Of a stretch of 12,342 nt of DNA, positions 6,477-12,342 are shown in pieces. Under the pieces are notes generated by a model that saw only the letters and a list, made by a program, of their open reading frames with translations, was not told where the DNA came from and made no database searches. This DNA is from CALGFH01 sp045807325. GTDB taxonomy: Bacteria; Actinomycetota; CALGFH01. The position numbers were made by a program, and so were the translations under genes. Within the stretch, counting starts at the first letter, position 1, and every line of letters begins with the position of its first letter. The stretch lies in NCBI GenBank assembly GCA_045807325.1, contig JBJMHP010000220.1, forward strand, positions 1 to 12,342, in the 5' to 3' direction.

Positions 6477-6494
6477 GTTCCGCCGAGGGCGAAC
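6477..6494. promoter_or_regulatory. Candidate ClgR operator (CGC-N5-GCG)
   Basis: CGC (6481-6483), five bases, then GCG (6489-6491) matches the known ClgR core. The 11 bases also fit the pattern CGCYNANRGCG recalled for Corynebacterium. The site is flanked by GTT on the left, with one extra base, and AAC on the right, giving an imperfect palindrome. It is centred about 48 nt upstream of the presumed clpP transcription start, a suitable place for an activator. It also lies 53 nt before the divergent membrane-protein gene, just upstream of a TAGGAT (6499-6504) that may be that gene's -10. Confidence 0.55.
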
Positions 6495-6538
6495 CCGGTA
6501 GGATCGGGCCCCCGACCCGGACCCCCGGAAAGGCGGCC

Positions 6539-6907
6539 ATGGCCAGGTTCCACGAACTCGAGGGCTTCGTGATCGTGACCGGCTGGGGGGTGCTGTTCCT
6601 GTTCGGGGTCGGCCTGTTCATCACCAAGCGCGACGCCAACCGGGTCTACTGGGCGCTGCTGACCGTGCTCCAGGTGCTGCTCGTCATCCAGCTCCTGGCC
6701 GGGCTGGTCCTGTTCGCCGAGGGCGGCCGGCCGGCGGTCCTGCACTACCTGTACGGGGCGGTGTTCCCGGCGCTGGTCATCGGGGTCTGCCACCTGTTCA
6801 CCCGGGGCCTGGAGAAGCCGCCGTACCACCTGTTCTTCACCATCGGGGCGTTCTTCGTGTTCGGGCTGACGGCCCGGGCGCTGATGACCGGCCTGGGGAT
6901 CGGCTGA
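6539..6907 (+). CDS. Four-helix integral membrane protein of unknown function
   Basis: A 122-residue protein with a GGAAAGG ribosome-binding site 4 nt before the ATG. Four hydrophobic helices are clear at about 9-29, 37-61, 67-87 and 96-115, joined by very short loops such as Lys-Arg-Asp-Ala-Asn-Arg (30-35) and Arg-Gly-Leu-Glu-Lys (89-93). Three histidines, His69, His85 and His97, lie in or at the edge of helices 3 and 4. They could bind a cofactor or metal, but this is only an inference from position. I do not recognise the family. The gene ends inside the likely ctaC promoter and shares the cta strand, so a role in respiratory-chain assembly or membrane physiology is possible. Its divergent partner is clpP, with the ClgR-like site between them, so stress control is also possible. 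A TAGGAT -10-like element at 6499-6504 would give a leader of about 28 nt. Confidence 0.85.
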   Translation: MARFHELEGFVIVTGWGVLFLFGVGLFITKRDANRVYWALLTVLQVLLVIQLLAGLVLFAEGGRPAVLHYLYGAVFPALVIGVCHLFTRGLEKPPYHLFFTIGAFFVFGLTARALMTGLGIG

Positions 6908-6932
6908 CCCGTGGCCCGTGACCGGCTACTCT
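6904..6932 (+). promoter_or_regulatory. Likely promoter of the ctaC-ctaD-ctaF operon
   Basis: A CTGACC -35 (6904-6909, one base from TTGACC) and a TACTCT -10 (6927-6932) are separated by 17 nt. The -35 overlaps the stop codon of the upstream membrane-protein gene. Transcription would start near 6939, giving a leader of about 83 nt before the ctaC start at 7022. The 7-mer CTCTATC (6929-6935), overlapping the -10, has a perfect inverted match GATAGAG at 6986-6992 in the leader. Confidence 0.55.
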
Positions 6933-7021
6933 ATCGTTCAACCCTCCGGCCCGCCCGATTTGCAAGGACCCGGCTCCGCCCCCTAGATAGAGGCAGCGTC
7001 CACTCCGACCCGAGGATGGCC

Positions 7022-7756
7022 ATGCAGCCCCGTCGTCGCGTTCCCGTCCGCTGGCTCGCGGTGACGGCCATCGTCCTGGCCGCCGCCGGCTGCACCCCCC
7101 GGAGCGTCACCGAGCAGGGTCGGGCCATCTACGACCTCTACAACCTGTTCCTGTACATCGCCGCGGTCGTGTTCCTGATCGTGTCGACGCTGGTCATCTG
7201 GTCGGTGGTCCGCTACCGGCGCCGTGACGACGAGCTCCCCACCCAGACCCACGGCAACAACCGGCTGGAGATCGCCTGGACCCTCATCCCCACGGTGATC
7301 GTGCTGGTCCTGTTCGTGTTCACCATCCAGGCCCAGAACAGGGTCCTGGACCACTCCGGCCAGGCCGACGTCAACGTCACCGTCACCGCCTTCCAGTGGA
7401 GCTGGCGCTTCACCTACGAGGGCACCGGGGCCGAGGTCCTCGGCACCCCCGAGACCGTCCCCGAGATGGTCCTGCCGGTGGGCCAGCGGGTCCGGGTCAA
7501 GCTGGTCTCGGCGGACGTGGTCCACTCCTTCTATGTGCCCCAGACCCTGTTCAAGCGCCAGGCCATCCCCGGGACGGTCAACCAGTTCGACCTCACCTTC
7601 GACAAGGTCGGCCTCTACCACGGCCAGTGCACCCAGTTCTGCGGCCTCCAGCACACCGACATGACCTACCGGGTGCGGGTCGTCACCCAGGGCGAGTACC
7701 AGACCTGGCTGGCCGCGGCGAGCCGTCGCGGCCAGGCCGGGCGACCGGGAACCTAA
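7022..7756 (+). CDS. ctaC: Cytochrome c oxidase subunit II (CuA subunit), lipoprotein
   Basis: A 244-residue subunit of the aa3 oxidase. It receives electrons from the cytochrome bcc complex on the outer face of the membrane through the binuclear CuA centre. The ATG at 7022 is preferred over 7016 because GAGG then sits 6 nt upstream. An N-terminal signal ends in a lipobox-like LAAAGC with Cys24 as the lipidated residue. Two membrane helices follow (about 43-63 and 84-103). The cupredoxin domain carries all CuA ligands: His168, Cys203, Gln205 (by backbone), Cys207, His211 and Met214. Gln205 replaces the Glu found in mitochondrial homologues; the ligand is the main-chain carbonyl, so function should be kept. 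There is no fused cytochrome c domain, as expected when the diheme QcrC donates directly. The stop overlaps the AAGGAG that serves ctaD. Confidence 0.96.
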   Translation: MQPRRRVPVRWLAVTAIVLAAAGCTPRSVTEQGRAIYDLYNLFLYIAAVVFLIVSTLVIWSVVRYRRRDDELPTQTHGNNRLEIAWTLIPTVIVLVLFVFTIQAQNRVLDHSGQADVNVTVTAFQWSWRFTYEGTGAEVLGTPETVPEMVLPVGQRVRVKLVSADVVHSFYVPQTLFKRQAIPGTVNQFDLTFDKVGLYHGQCTQFCGLQHTDMTYRVRVVTQGEYQTWLAAASRRGQAGRPGT

Positions 7757-7773
7757 GGAGCGACAACCCAACC

Positions 7774-9450
7774 ATGGCCACCACCGAGCTTCCCCTCCCG
7801 GCCCTCCCCGAGGCCCACCACGAGGAGCCGGGCGGCATCGTCGACTGGCTGACCACCGTCGACCACAAGAAGATCGGCCTGCTCTACATCTTCACCTCGT
7901 TCGCGATCTTCCTGGCCGGCGGCGTCCTGGCCCTGATCGTGCGCCTCGAGCTGGCCCAGCCGGGCCTCCAGGTGCTGGGCGAGAACACCTACAACCAGGT
8001 GTTCACCATGCACGGCACCCTGATGATCTTCCTGTTCGCCGCCCAGGTGTCCACCGGGCTGGCCAACTACCTGGTCCCGTTGCAGATCGGGGCCGCCGAC
8101 GTGGCCTTCCCCCGGGCCAACGCCATGTCCTACTGGCTGTATCTGTTCGGTGCCCTGATCGTCCTGTCCAGCTTCTTGGTGGCCGGCGGCCCGGCCGCAT
8201 CCGCTTGGACTGCCTATCCGCCGCTGTCGACCAAGTACCTGCAGGGCGCGGGCATGGACCTGTGGATCATCGGGCTGGCGGTGGTCGGCGTGGCCGGCAT
8301 CCTGGGCGCGGTCAACCTGGTCACCACCATCTTCCGGCTGCGCATGCCGGGCATGACCATGTTCCGGATGCCGCTGTTCACCTGGGGGGTGCTGGTCAAC
8401 CAGCTGCTGATCCTGTTCGCCTTCCCGCCGCTCACGGTGGTGTTCGCGCTGCTGTTCCTGGAGCGCAACTTCGGGGCCCAGTTCTTCGACCCGACCTTCG
8501 GCGGCAGCCCCATCCTGTTCCAGCACATCTTCTGGTTCTTCGGCCACCCCGAGGTCTACATCATCATCCTGCCCATCTTCGGGATCATCTCCGAGGTCGT
8601 CCCCGTCTTCTCCCGCAAGCCGCTGTTCGGCTACCGGGCGATGGTGTTCGCCTTCTTCGGCATCGCCGCCCTGTCGTTCGGGGTCTGGGCCCACCACATG
8701 TTCGCCACCGGCCTGGTCTACCTGCCCTACTTCTCGATCATGTCGCTGCTGATCGCCGTGCCCACCGGGATCAAGATCTTCAACTGGATCGGGACCATGT
8801 GGCGCGGCTCGATCACCTTCTCGACGGCCATGCTGATGGCGTTGGGGTTCATCCTGGTGTTCGTGATCGGCGGCATCACCGGCATCTTCCTGGCCTCGCC
8901 GCCGATCGACTTCGCCGTCAACGACACCTACTACGTGGTCGCCCACTTCCACTACATCATGGTCGGCGGGCTGCTGTACGGGATGTTCGCCGGCTTCTAC
9001 TTCTGGTTCCCCAAGTTCACCGGGCGGCTGCTGTCGGAGCGGCTTGGCCGCTGGAACTTCGTGACCTTCCTGGTCGGCTTCAACCTCACCTTCTTCCCCC
9101 AGTTCCTGGTCGGGCTGGACGGCATGCCCCGGCGCATCGCCGACTACCAGATCCAGCGCTGGGCGTCGGCCAACCTGCTCTCGAGCCTCGGGGCGTTCCT
9201 GATGGCCGTGTCGGTGCTGGTGTTCCTCTGGAACTTCCTGGTGTCGATCCGCCGCGGCCAGCCGGCCGGGGACGACCCGTGGGAGGGCAACAGCCTGGAG
9301 TGGGCGACCAGCTCCCCGCCGCCATCGCACAACTTCCACCACCTGCCCGAGGTCCACTCGGAGCGGCCGACCTTCGACTACCGCCACCGCCACGACCCGG
9401 CGTTCGCCAGCCACCACACCGACCCCGAGCGCAGGCCGGATCGGGGCTGA
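7774..9450 (+). CDS. ctaD: Cytochrome c oxidase subunit I (heme a, heme a3-CuB)
   Basis: A 558-residue catalytic core of the aa3 oxidase, which reduces oxygen to water and pumps protons. It has twelve hydrophobic helices and all metal ligands: His80 and His393 for heme a, His391 for heme a3, and His258, His307 and His308 for CuB. Tyr262 is placed for the His-Tyr cross-link. Glu260 in GHPEVY, Asp109 with Asn116 (D channel) and Lys334 in PTGIKIF (K channel) mark it as an A1-type enzyme. AAGGAG (7755-7760) is 13 nt before the ATG, a rather long spacing, but no closer start exists. The open frame extends upstream to 7396, but that overlaps ctaC and is not used. The C-terminal tail after about 515 is hydrophilic and has eight histidines. 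Subunit III (ctaE) is separate and not in the window. Confidence 0.98.
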   Translation: MATTELPLPALPEAHHEEPGGIVDWLTTVDHKKIGLLYIFTSFAIFLAGGVLALIVRLELAQPGLQVLGENTYNQVFTMHGTLMIFLFAAQVSTGLANYLVPLQIGAADVAFPRANAMSYWLYLFGALIVLSSFLVAGGPAASAWTAYPPLSTKYLQGAGMDLWIIGLAVVGVAGILGAVNLVTTIFRLRMPGMTMFRMPLFTWGVLVNQLLILFAFPPLTVVFALLFLERNFGAQFFDPTFGGSPILFQHIFWFFGHPEVYIIILPIFGIISEVVPVFSRKPLFGYRAMVFAFFGIAALSFGVWAHHMFATGLVYLPYFSIMSLLIAVPTGIKIFNWIGTMWRGSITFSTAMLMALGFILVFVIGGITGIFLASPPIDFAVNDTYYVVAHFHYIMVGGLLYGMFAGFYFWFPKFTGRLLSERLGRWNFVTFLVGFNLTFFPQFLVGLDGMPRRIADYQIQRWASANLLSSLGAFLMAVSVLVFLWNFLVSIRRGQPAGDDPWEGNSLEWATSSPPPSHNFHHLPEVHSERPTFDYRHRHDPAFASHHTDPERRPDRG

Positions 9451-9455
9451 GGGCG

Positions 9456-10013
9456 ATGACCGACGAGGCGGGGATCCTGCTGCGGGTGTCGATCTTCGGG
9501 CTGGTGGCCGCGGTGATCTACTGGTTCCTGAGCTACGAGGCCTTCGGCACGGTGGCGCTGCTGCTGCTGGGGGCCGGCCCCGGCTTCGCCGGCCTGGTCC
9601 TGATCCAGGAGCAGCGCCAGCGCGGCGGCACCGGCGAGACGCGGGCCAACGCCCTGCGCCGGCTGGCCGGCATCCCGCCCCAGGACCCGCCCGGCCCCGA
9701 GGACCTGGAGGCCGAGGACCTGGGGGTGCTGCCGCTGCCCACCGTCTGGCCGCTGGCCGCCGCCCTGGGGTTCACGATCCTGTTCACCGGCCTGATCTAC
9801 GGCCTGTGGCTGGTCATCCTCGGCCTGGGCCTGATCGGCTACGCCGCCTGGGGCTGGCTGGCCGCGGTCAACCGCGAGAACCGCTACGGCCGCGTCCAGG
9901 CCAGCACCAGGGCGCCGTCCCCCCAGTCGGGCCCGGTCTCGGACCCCAACCCCCAGCCGAACCCGGCCGACGCCGACCGGCAGGGCGGGGAGTCGGAGAC
10001 CGGCGCCGGCTAG
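9456..10013 (+). CDS. ctaF: Cytochrome c oxidase subunit IV, actinobacterial type
   Basis: A 185-residue small subunit of the actinobacterial aa3 oxidase, an accessory membrane protein without redox groups. It begins 6 nt after the ctaD stop, with GAGGG straddling that stop, so it is translated from the same mRNA. Four helices are visible at about 8-25, 30-50, 97-114 and 116-137. A charged loop of about 45 residues, rich in Pro, Glu and Asp, joins helices 2 and 3, and a hydrophilic Pro/Ser/Asp tail of about 45 residues ends the protein. The order of helices and the Pro-Leu-Pro-x-x-Trp-Pro entry to helix 3 resemble other CtaF proteins; I recall those as about 130-150 residues, so the loop and tail make this one long. 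The assignment rests on topology and gene order more than on a motif. Confidence 0.88.
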   Translation: MTDEAGILLRVSIFGLVAAVIYWFLSYEAFGTVALLLLGAGPGFAGLVLIQEQRQRGGTGETRANALRRLAGIPPQDPPGPEDLEAEDLGVLPLPTVWPLAAALGFTILFTGLIYGLWLVILGLGLIGYAAWGWLAAVNRENRYGRVQASTRAPSPQSGPVSDPNPQPNPADADRQGGESETGAG

Positions 10014-10028
10014 GCGCGCGCCGGCGCC
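10002..10028. terminator. Bidirectional terminator hairpin between ctaF and qcrB
   Basis: GGCGCCGGC (10002-10010) pairs perfectly with GCCGGCGCC (10020-10028) across a 9-nt loop, a stem made only of G and C. The left arm ends at the ctaF stop codon, and the right arm is 20 nt from the end of qcrB. Its place between convergent operons fits a shared terminator. No T tract follows on either strand. Confidence 0.6.
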
Positions 10029-10048
10029 CTCTGTCGGCGCTGGCCGGC

Positions 10049-11479
10049 TCAGCTGCCGTGCTGCCCGGTGCCGGCCGGTTCCCGCTCGCCGTCGGTGGCC
10101 GCCGGCTCCAGGCTGACCGTCTCGTAGCCGCCGTCGGGGGTGCGGCTGAGGCGGACGCCGGCGTTGATGCGGGCCGGCCGCAGCCGGGTGCGGCTCAGGC
10201 TCTTGCAGGTCCAGTAGGTGACCAGGAAGGTCAGGATGGGGGCGATGACCAGGCTCCACTGGAGGATGCGGGTGATGGTCTCGACCGTGACGTTGAGCAG
10301 CACTCCGAAGATGTCGTTGCCGCCCTCCAGGAACATGATGAAGAACACCATCAGGCCGGCGGCGCCGATGCCGGTGCGGACCGGGGTGTCGCGGGGGTGG
10401 TCGAGCAGGTGGTGCTCGGCCCGGTCCCTGGTGAAGCGGCGCTCGATCCACGGCCACAGGGTCAGGATCCCGAAGGCGACGCCCGGGAACAGGATGGCCG
10501 GCCAGAACACCTCGGAGATGGTGAAGCCCCACAGGGTCAGGTCCCAGGGCGGCCCCAGTCGCAGGGCGCCGTCCAGGAAGCCGATGTACCAGTCGGGCTG
10601 GGCCGGCGAGGTCACGTTGTAGGGCACGAACGGCCCGTACTGCCACACCGGGTTGATCTGGCCAAGGCCGCCCAGCAGGGCGAGCACGGCGGTGACGAAC
10701 AGCAGCAGCGACACCGACTTGAAGGTCTGCTCGGGCCACAGCCGCTTGCCGACCACGTTGCGCTCGCTGCGGCCGGGGCCCGGGAACTGGGTGTGCTTCT
10801 GCAGCACCAGGATGGCGATATGCACCGCGACCAGGGCCAGCAGCAGCGCCGGGATCAGCATGATGTGGAACACGAACAGCCGCGAGATGATGTCGGGGGC
10901 CGGGAACTCGCCGCCGAACAGCAGGTAGGTGACCCAGGTGCCGACCACCGGGATGGCCAGGGTGACCGAGTAGAAGATGCGCAGGCCGATGCCGGACAGC
11001 AGGTCGTCGGGGAGCGAGTAGCCGGTGAAGCCCTCGCCCAGGGCCAGGAACAGCAGCCCGATGCCGATCAGCCAGTTGACCTCGCGGGGGCGGCGGAAGG
11101 CGCCGGTGAAGAAGATCCGGCACAGGTGGATCACGATGGCGGCCACGAACACCAGGGCCGCCCAGTGGTGGATCTGGCGCATCAGCAGCCCCGCCCTGAC
11201 CTCGAACGACAGCCGCAGCACGGAGTTGTAGGCGGCCGACACCTCCGAGCCGCGCAGCGGGGCGTACGGGCCCTGGTAGACGACCTCCCTGATCGACGGG
11301 GTGTAGAAGAAGGTCAGGAAGGTGCCGGTGAAGATCAGCACGACCAGGCAGAACAGGGCGATCTCGCCGAGCAGGAACGACCAGTGGTCGGGGAAGACCT
11401 TGCGCAGGGTCGCCCGGGCCAGGCTGGCCGTGCCCAGCCGCTCGTCCAGGTACTTGAAGGTCCGCTCCATGATGCTCAT
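10049..11479 (-). CDS. qcrB: Cytochrome bc1 complex cytochrome b subunit
   Basis: A 476-residue menaquinol-oxidising core of the cytochrome bcc complex, carrying two b hemes in the membrane. The ATG at 11479 overlaps the qcrA stop as ATGA, so the genes are coupled; a second ATG three codons on is possible. Heme ligands pair as His104 with His118 (spacing 14) and His205 with His220 (spacing 15), a pattern also seen in b6-type proteins. The quinol-oxidation site motif is Pro295-Asp296-Trp297-Tyr298, the counterpart of PEWY. About eight membrane helices are visible, and the b and subunit-IV-like halves are in one chain. A hydrophilic tail of some 45 residues after helix 8 is typical of actinobacterial QcrB. 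In Mycobacterium this subunit is the target of Q203 (telacebec). Confidence 0.97.
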   Translation of the reverse strand: MSIMERTFKYLDERLGTASLARATLRKVFPDHWSFLLGEIALFCLVVLIFTGTFLTFFYTPSIREVVYQGPYAPLRGSEVSAAYNSVLRLSFEVRAGLLMRQIHHWAALVFVAAIVIHLCRIFFTGAFRRPREVNWLIGIGLLFLALGEGFTGYSLPDDLLSGIGLRIFYSVTLAIPVVGTWVTYLLFGGEFPAPDIISRLFVFHIMLIPALLLALVAVHIAILVLQKHTQFPGPGRSERNVVGKRLWPEQTFKSVSLLLFVTAVLALLGGLGQINPVWQYGPFVPYNVTSPAQPDWYIGFLDGALRLGPPWDLTLWGFTISEVFWPAILFPGVAFGILTLWPWIERRFTRDRAEHHLLDHPRDTPVRTGIGAAGLMVFFIMFLEGGNDIFGVLLNVTVETITRILQWSLVIAPILTFLVTYWTCKSLSRTRLRPARINAGVRLSRTPDGGYETVSLEPAATDGEREPAGTGQHGS

Positions 11480-12333
11480 TGTCTGCCTCGATCCCAGAAC
11501 GCCGGGCCGACCGGTTCGGTGAAGTCGCCCTGGGCGATGAGCACCCGCTGCTCGTCGACGCCCAGGGGCAGCTGGGGCAGGGGGCGGGCGGCCGGGCCGA
11601 AGAACGGCTTGGCCCCGTCCGAGACGTCGAACTGCGACTGGTGGCAGGGGCAGATGAGCGACTGGCTCTCGGCCCGGTACAGGCCCACCGGGCAGCCCGC
11701 GTGGGTGCAGATCTTGGAGTAGGCGACATGGGTGCCCTCGGGGACGCCGGCCATCCGCTCCGGCGGCAGCCGCAGGCTGCCCGGCCGGACGTGGATCAGC
11801 AGCGCCTGGGCGTCGGCGGTGCCCTCGTGGCCCTCGGGGAACACGGTCAGGAAGCCGTCCTGGGGCACCTGGTCGAGGCTGACCGGCTGGCCCTCCTCGT
11901 CGACCACTCGCAGGCCCCGTCGCCACGGGGTCACCTTGAGGCTGTTGCCGGGGGCCGGGCCCAGCGACAGCACCGGCAGCAGCAGGGCCAGTCCGAGGGC
12001 TCCGCCGGCCCCGGCGAGCAGCCCGACGAGTAGCGAGCGGCGGCCCAGGACCGGGCCGACCTCCTCGGTCAGGGCCATCTCGAAGGCCTGGCGGCCGGCG
12101 GCGCCGCTGGTCAGCTCGTGGCGCTCCTCGACCACCTCGCGGGCGTCCAGCAGGTGGTTGGCCCAGAGGCCGAGGGCGATCCCGAGCCCGCCGAAGGCGA
12201 TGGCGAACAGGACCCCCTCGATCTGGGTCTGGCCGCCGGCGAAGTAGACGATGAACAGCCCGATCCCGGCCACGATGGCCACCGCCAGGCCGACCGCGGC
12301 CCGCCGCTCGGCCCTGCGCTGGCCGCCGGTCAT
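11476..12333 (-). CDS. qcrA: Cytochrome bc1 complex Rieske iron-sulfur subunit
   Basis: A 285-residue Rieske protein that takes one electron from menaquinol in QcrB and passes it to the QcrC hemes. Cluster ligands are Cys209 and His211 in CTHAGC, and Cys228 and His231 in CPCHQSQF; Cys214 and Cys230 form the stabilising disulfide. It has three membrane helices (about 12-31, 40-60 and 99-123), as in other actinobacterial QcrA, not one. Helix 3 is preceded by Gly-Arg-Arg-Ser-Leu-Leu (97-102), a twin-arginine signal; in Streptomyces the last QcrA helix is inserted by Tat after the first two go by Sec. The ATG at 12333 is only 9 nt from the window edge and the frame stays open beyond it, so an earlier start is not excluded. 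Confidence 0.96.
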   Translation of the reverse strand: MTGGQRRAERRAAVGLAVAIVAGIGLFIVYFAGGQTQIEGVLFAIAFGGLGIALGLWANHLLDAREVVEERHELTSGAAGRQAFEMALTEEVGPVLGRRSLLVGLLAGAGGALGLALLLPVLSLGPAPGNSLKVTPWRRGLRVVDEEGQPVSLDQVPQDGFLTVFPEGHEGTADAQALLIHVRPGSLRLPPERMAGVPEGTHVAYSKICTHAGCPVGLYRAESQSLICPCHQSQFDVSDGAKPFFGPAARPLPQLPLGVDEQRVLIAQGDFTEPVGPAFWDRGRQ

Positions 12334-12342
12334 CGCCTGGTC
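12330..12342 (-). CDS. qcrC: Possible last codons of qcrC
   Basis: On the minus strand the qcrA ATG is followed by A, giving ATGA. A TGA at 12332-12330 in another frame would end an upstream gene with a 4-nt overlap, the same coupling seen between qcrA and qcrB. In Actinomycetota the gene before qcrA is qcrC (diheme cytochrome c). Only about three codons are in view, so this is an inference from gene order. Confidence 0.3.

Noticed and set aside
7396..7773. N-terminal extension of ctaD to 7396
   Set aside because: It overlaps the ctaC CuA domain in another frame; the ATG at 7774 gives the normal CtaD N-terminus.
7753..9417. 554-codon minus-strand open frame opposite ctaD
   Set aside because: It is rich in Asp, Gln, Glu, His and Gly with no hydrophobic core, the typical shadow of a membrane protein; ctaD is certain.
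9806..11722. 638-codon plus-strand frame opposite qcrB and qcrA
   Set aside because: It is antisense to genes with complete heme and Rieske ligands and is low-complexity.
9378..11729. 783-codon minus-strand frame across ctaF and qcrB
   Set aside because: It spans two well-supported genes in the wrong frame and shows no domain; high GC makes stops rare.
1..12342. CRISPR arrays, tRNA or rRNA genes, transposases, integrases
   Set aside because: No regular repeat-spacer pattern, no cloverleaf-like sequence and no mobile-element protein was seen.

Overview
The window is a very GC-rich, gene-dense chromosomal segment from what is almost certainly a member of the Actinomycetota. The main evidence is an actinobacterial-type aa3 oxidase (lipoprotein CtaC, CtaD and the small four-helix subunit CtaF) facing a qcrA-qcrB pair whose Rieske protein has three membrane helices with a twin-arginine before the third. 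A ClgR-type regulator, TANNNT -10 elements and GTG/TTG starts fit the same group. The class cannot be fixed from this sequence.

Layout, left to right. (1) 1-1673, minus strand: two translationally coupled membrane-protein genes of uncertain function, the second running off the left edge; a weak resemblance to actinobacterial conjugation/type IV secretion membrane proteins is the only clue. (2) 1924-4171, plus strand: a class I SAM methyltransferase and an orphan soluble PAS-PAS histidine kinase of the NarL/DesK type. (3) 4172-4358: an intergenic region rich in structure, with a copy of a dispersed repeat, two tandem hairpins spaced 40 bp and a palindrome, lying between convergent genes. (4) 4359-5348, minus: an aldo/keto reductase, with the second copy of the dispersed repeat upstream. 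(5) 5519-6438, minus: clpP followed by an overlapping clgR-like regulator, with a CGC-N5-GCG operator-like site upstream. (6) 6539-6907, plus: an unrecognised four-helix membrane protein. (7) 7022-10013, plus: ctaC-ctaD-ctaF. (8) 10049 to the right edge, minus: qcrB, qcrA and probably the last codons of qcrC, convergent with the cta genes across a strong GC hairpin.

How the genes work together. QcrA/QcrB (with QcrC outside the window) oxidise menaquinol and would pass electrons directly to CtaC/CtaD/CtaF, as in the actinobacterial bcc-aa3 supercomplex; CtaE (subunit III) is not in the window. The clpP-clgR pair looks like a self-controlled proteolysis module: ClgR-type proteins activate clp genes, and here the presumed activator is co-translated with its target behind a matching operator.

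I see no tRNA, rRNA, CRISPR array, transposase or integrase. No clearly new system is demonstrated. The strongest leads are the clpP-clgR control region, the two-copy intergenic repeat with its neighbouring hairpins, and the unrecognised membrane protein between clpP and ctaC.
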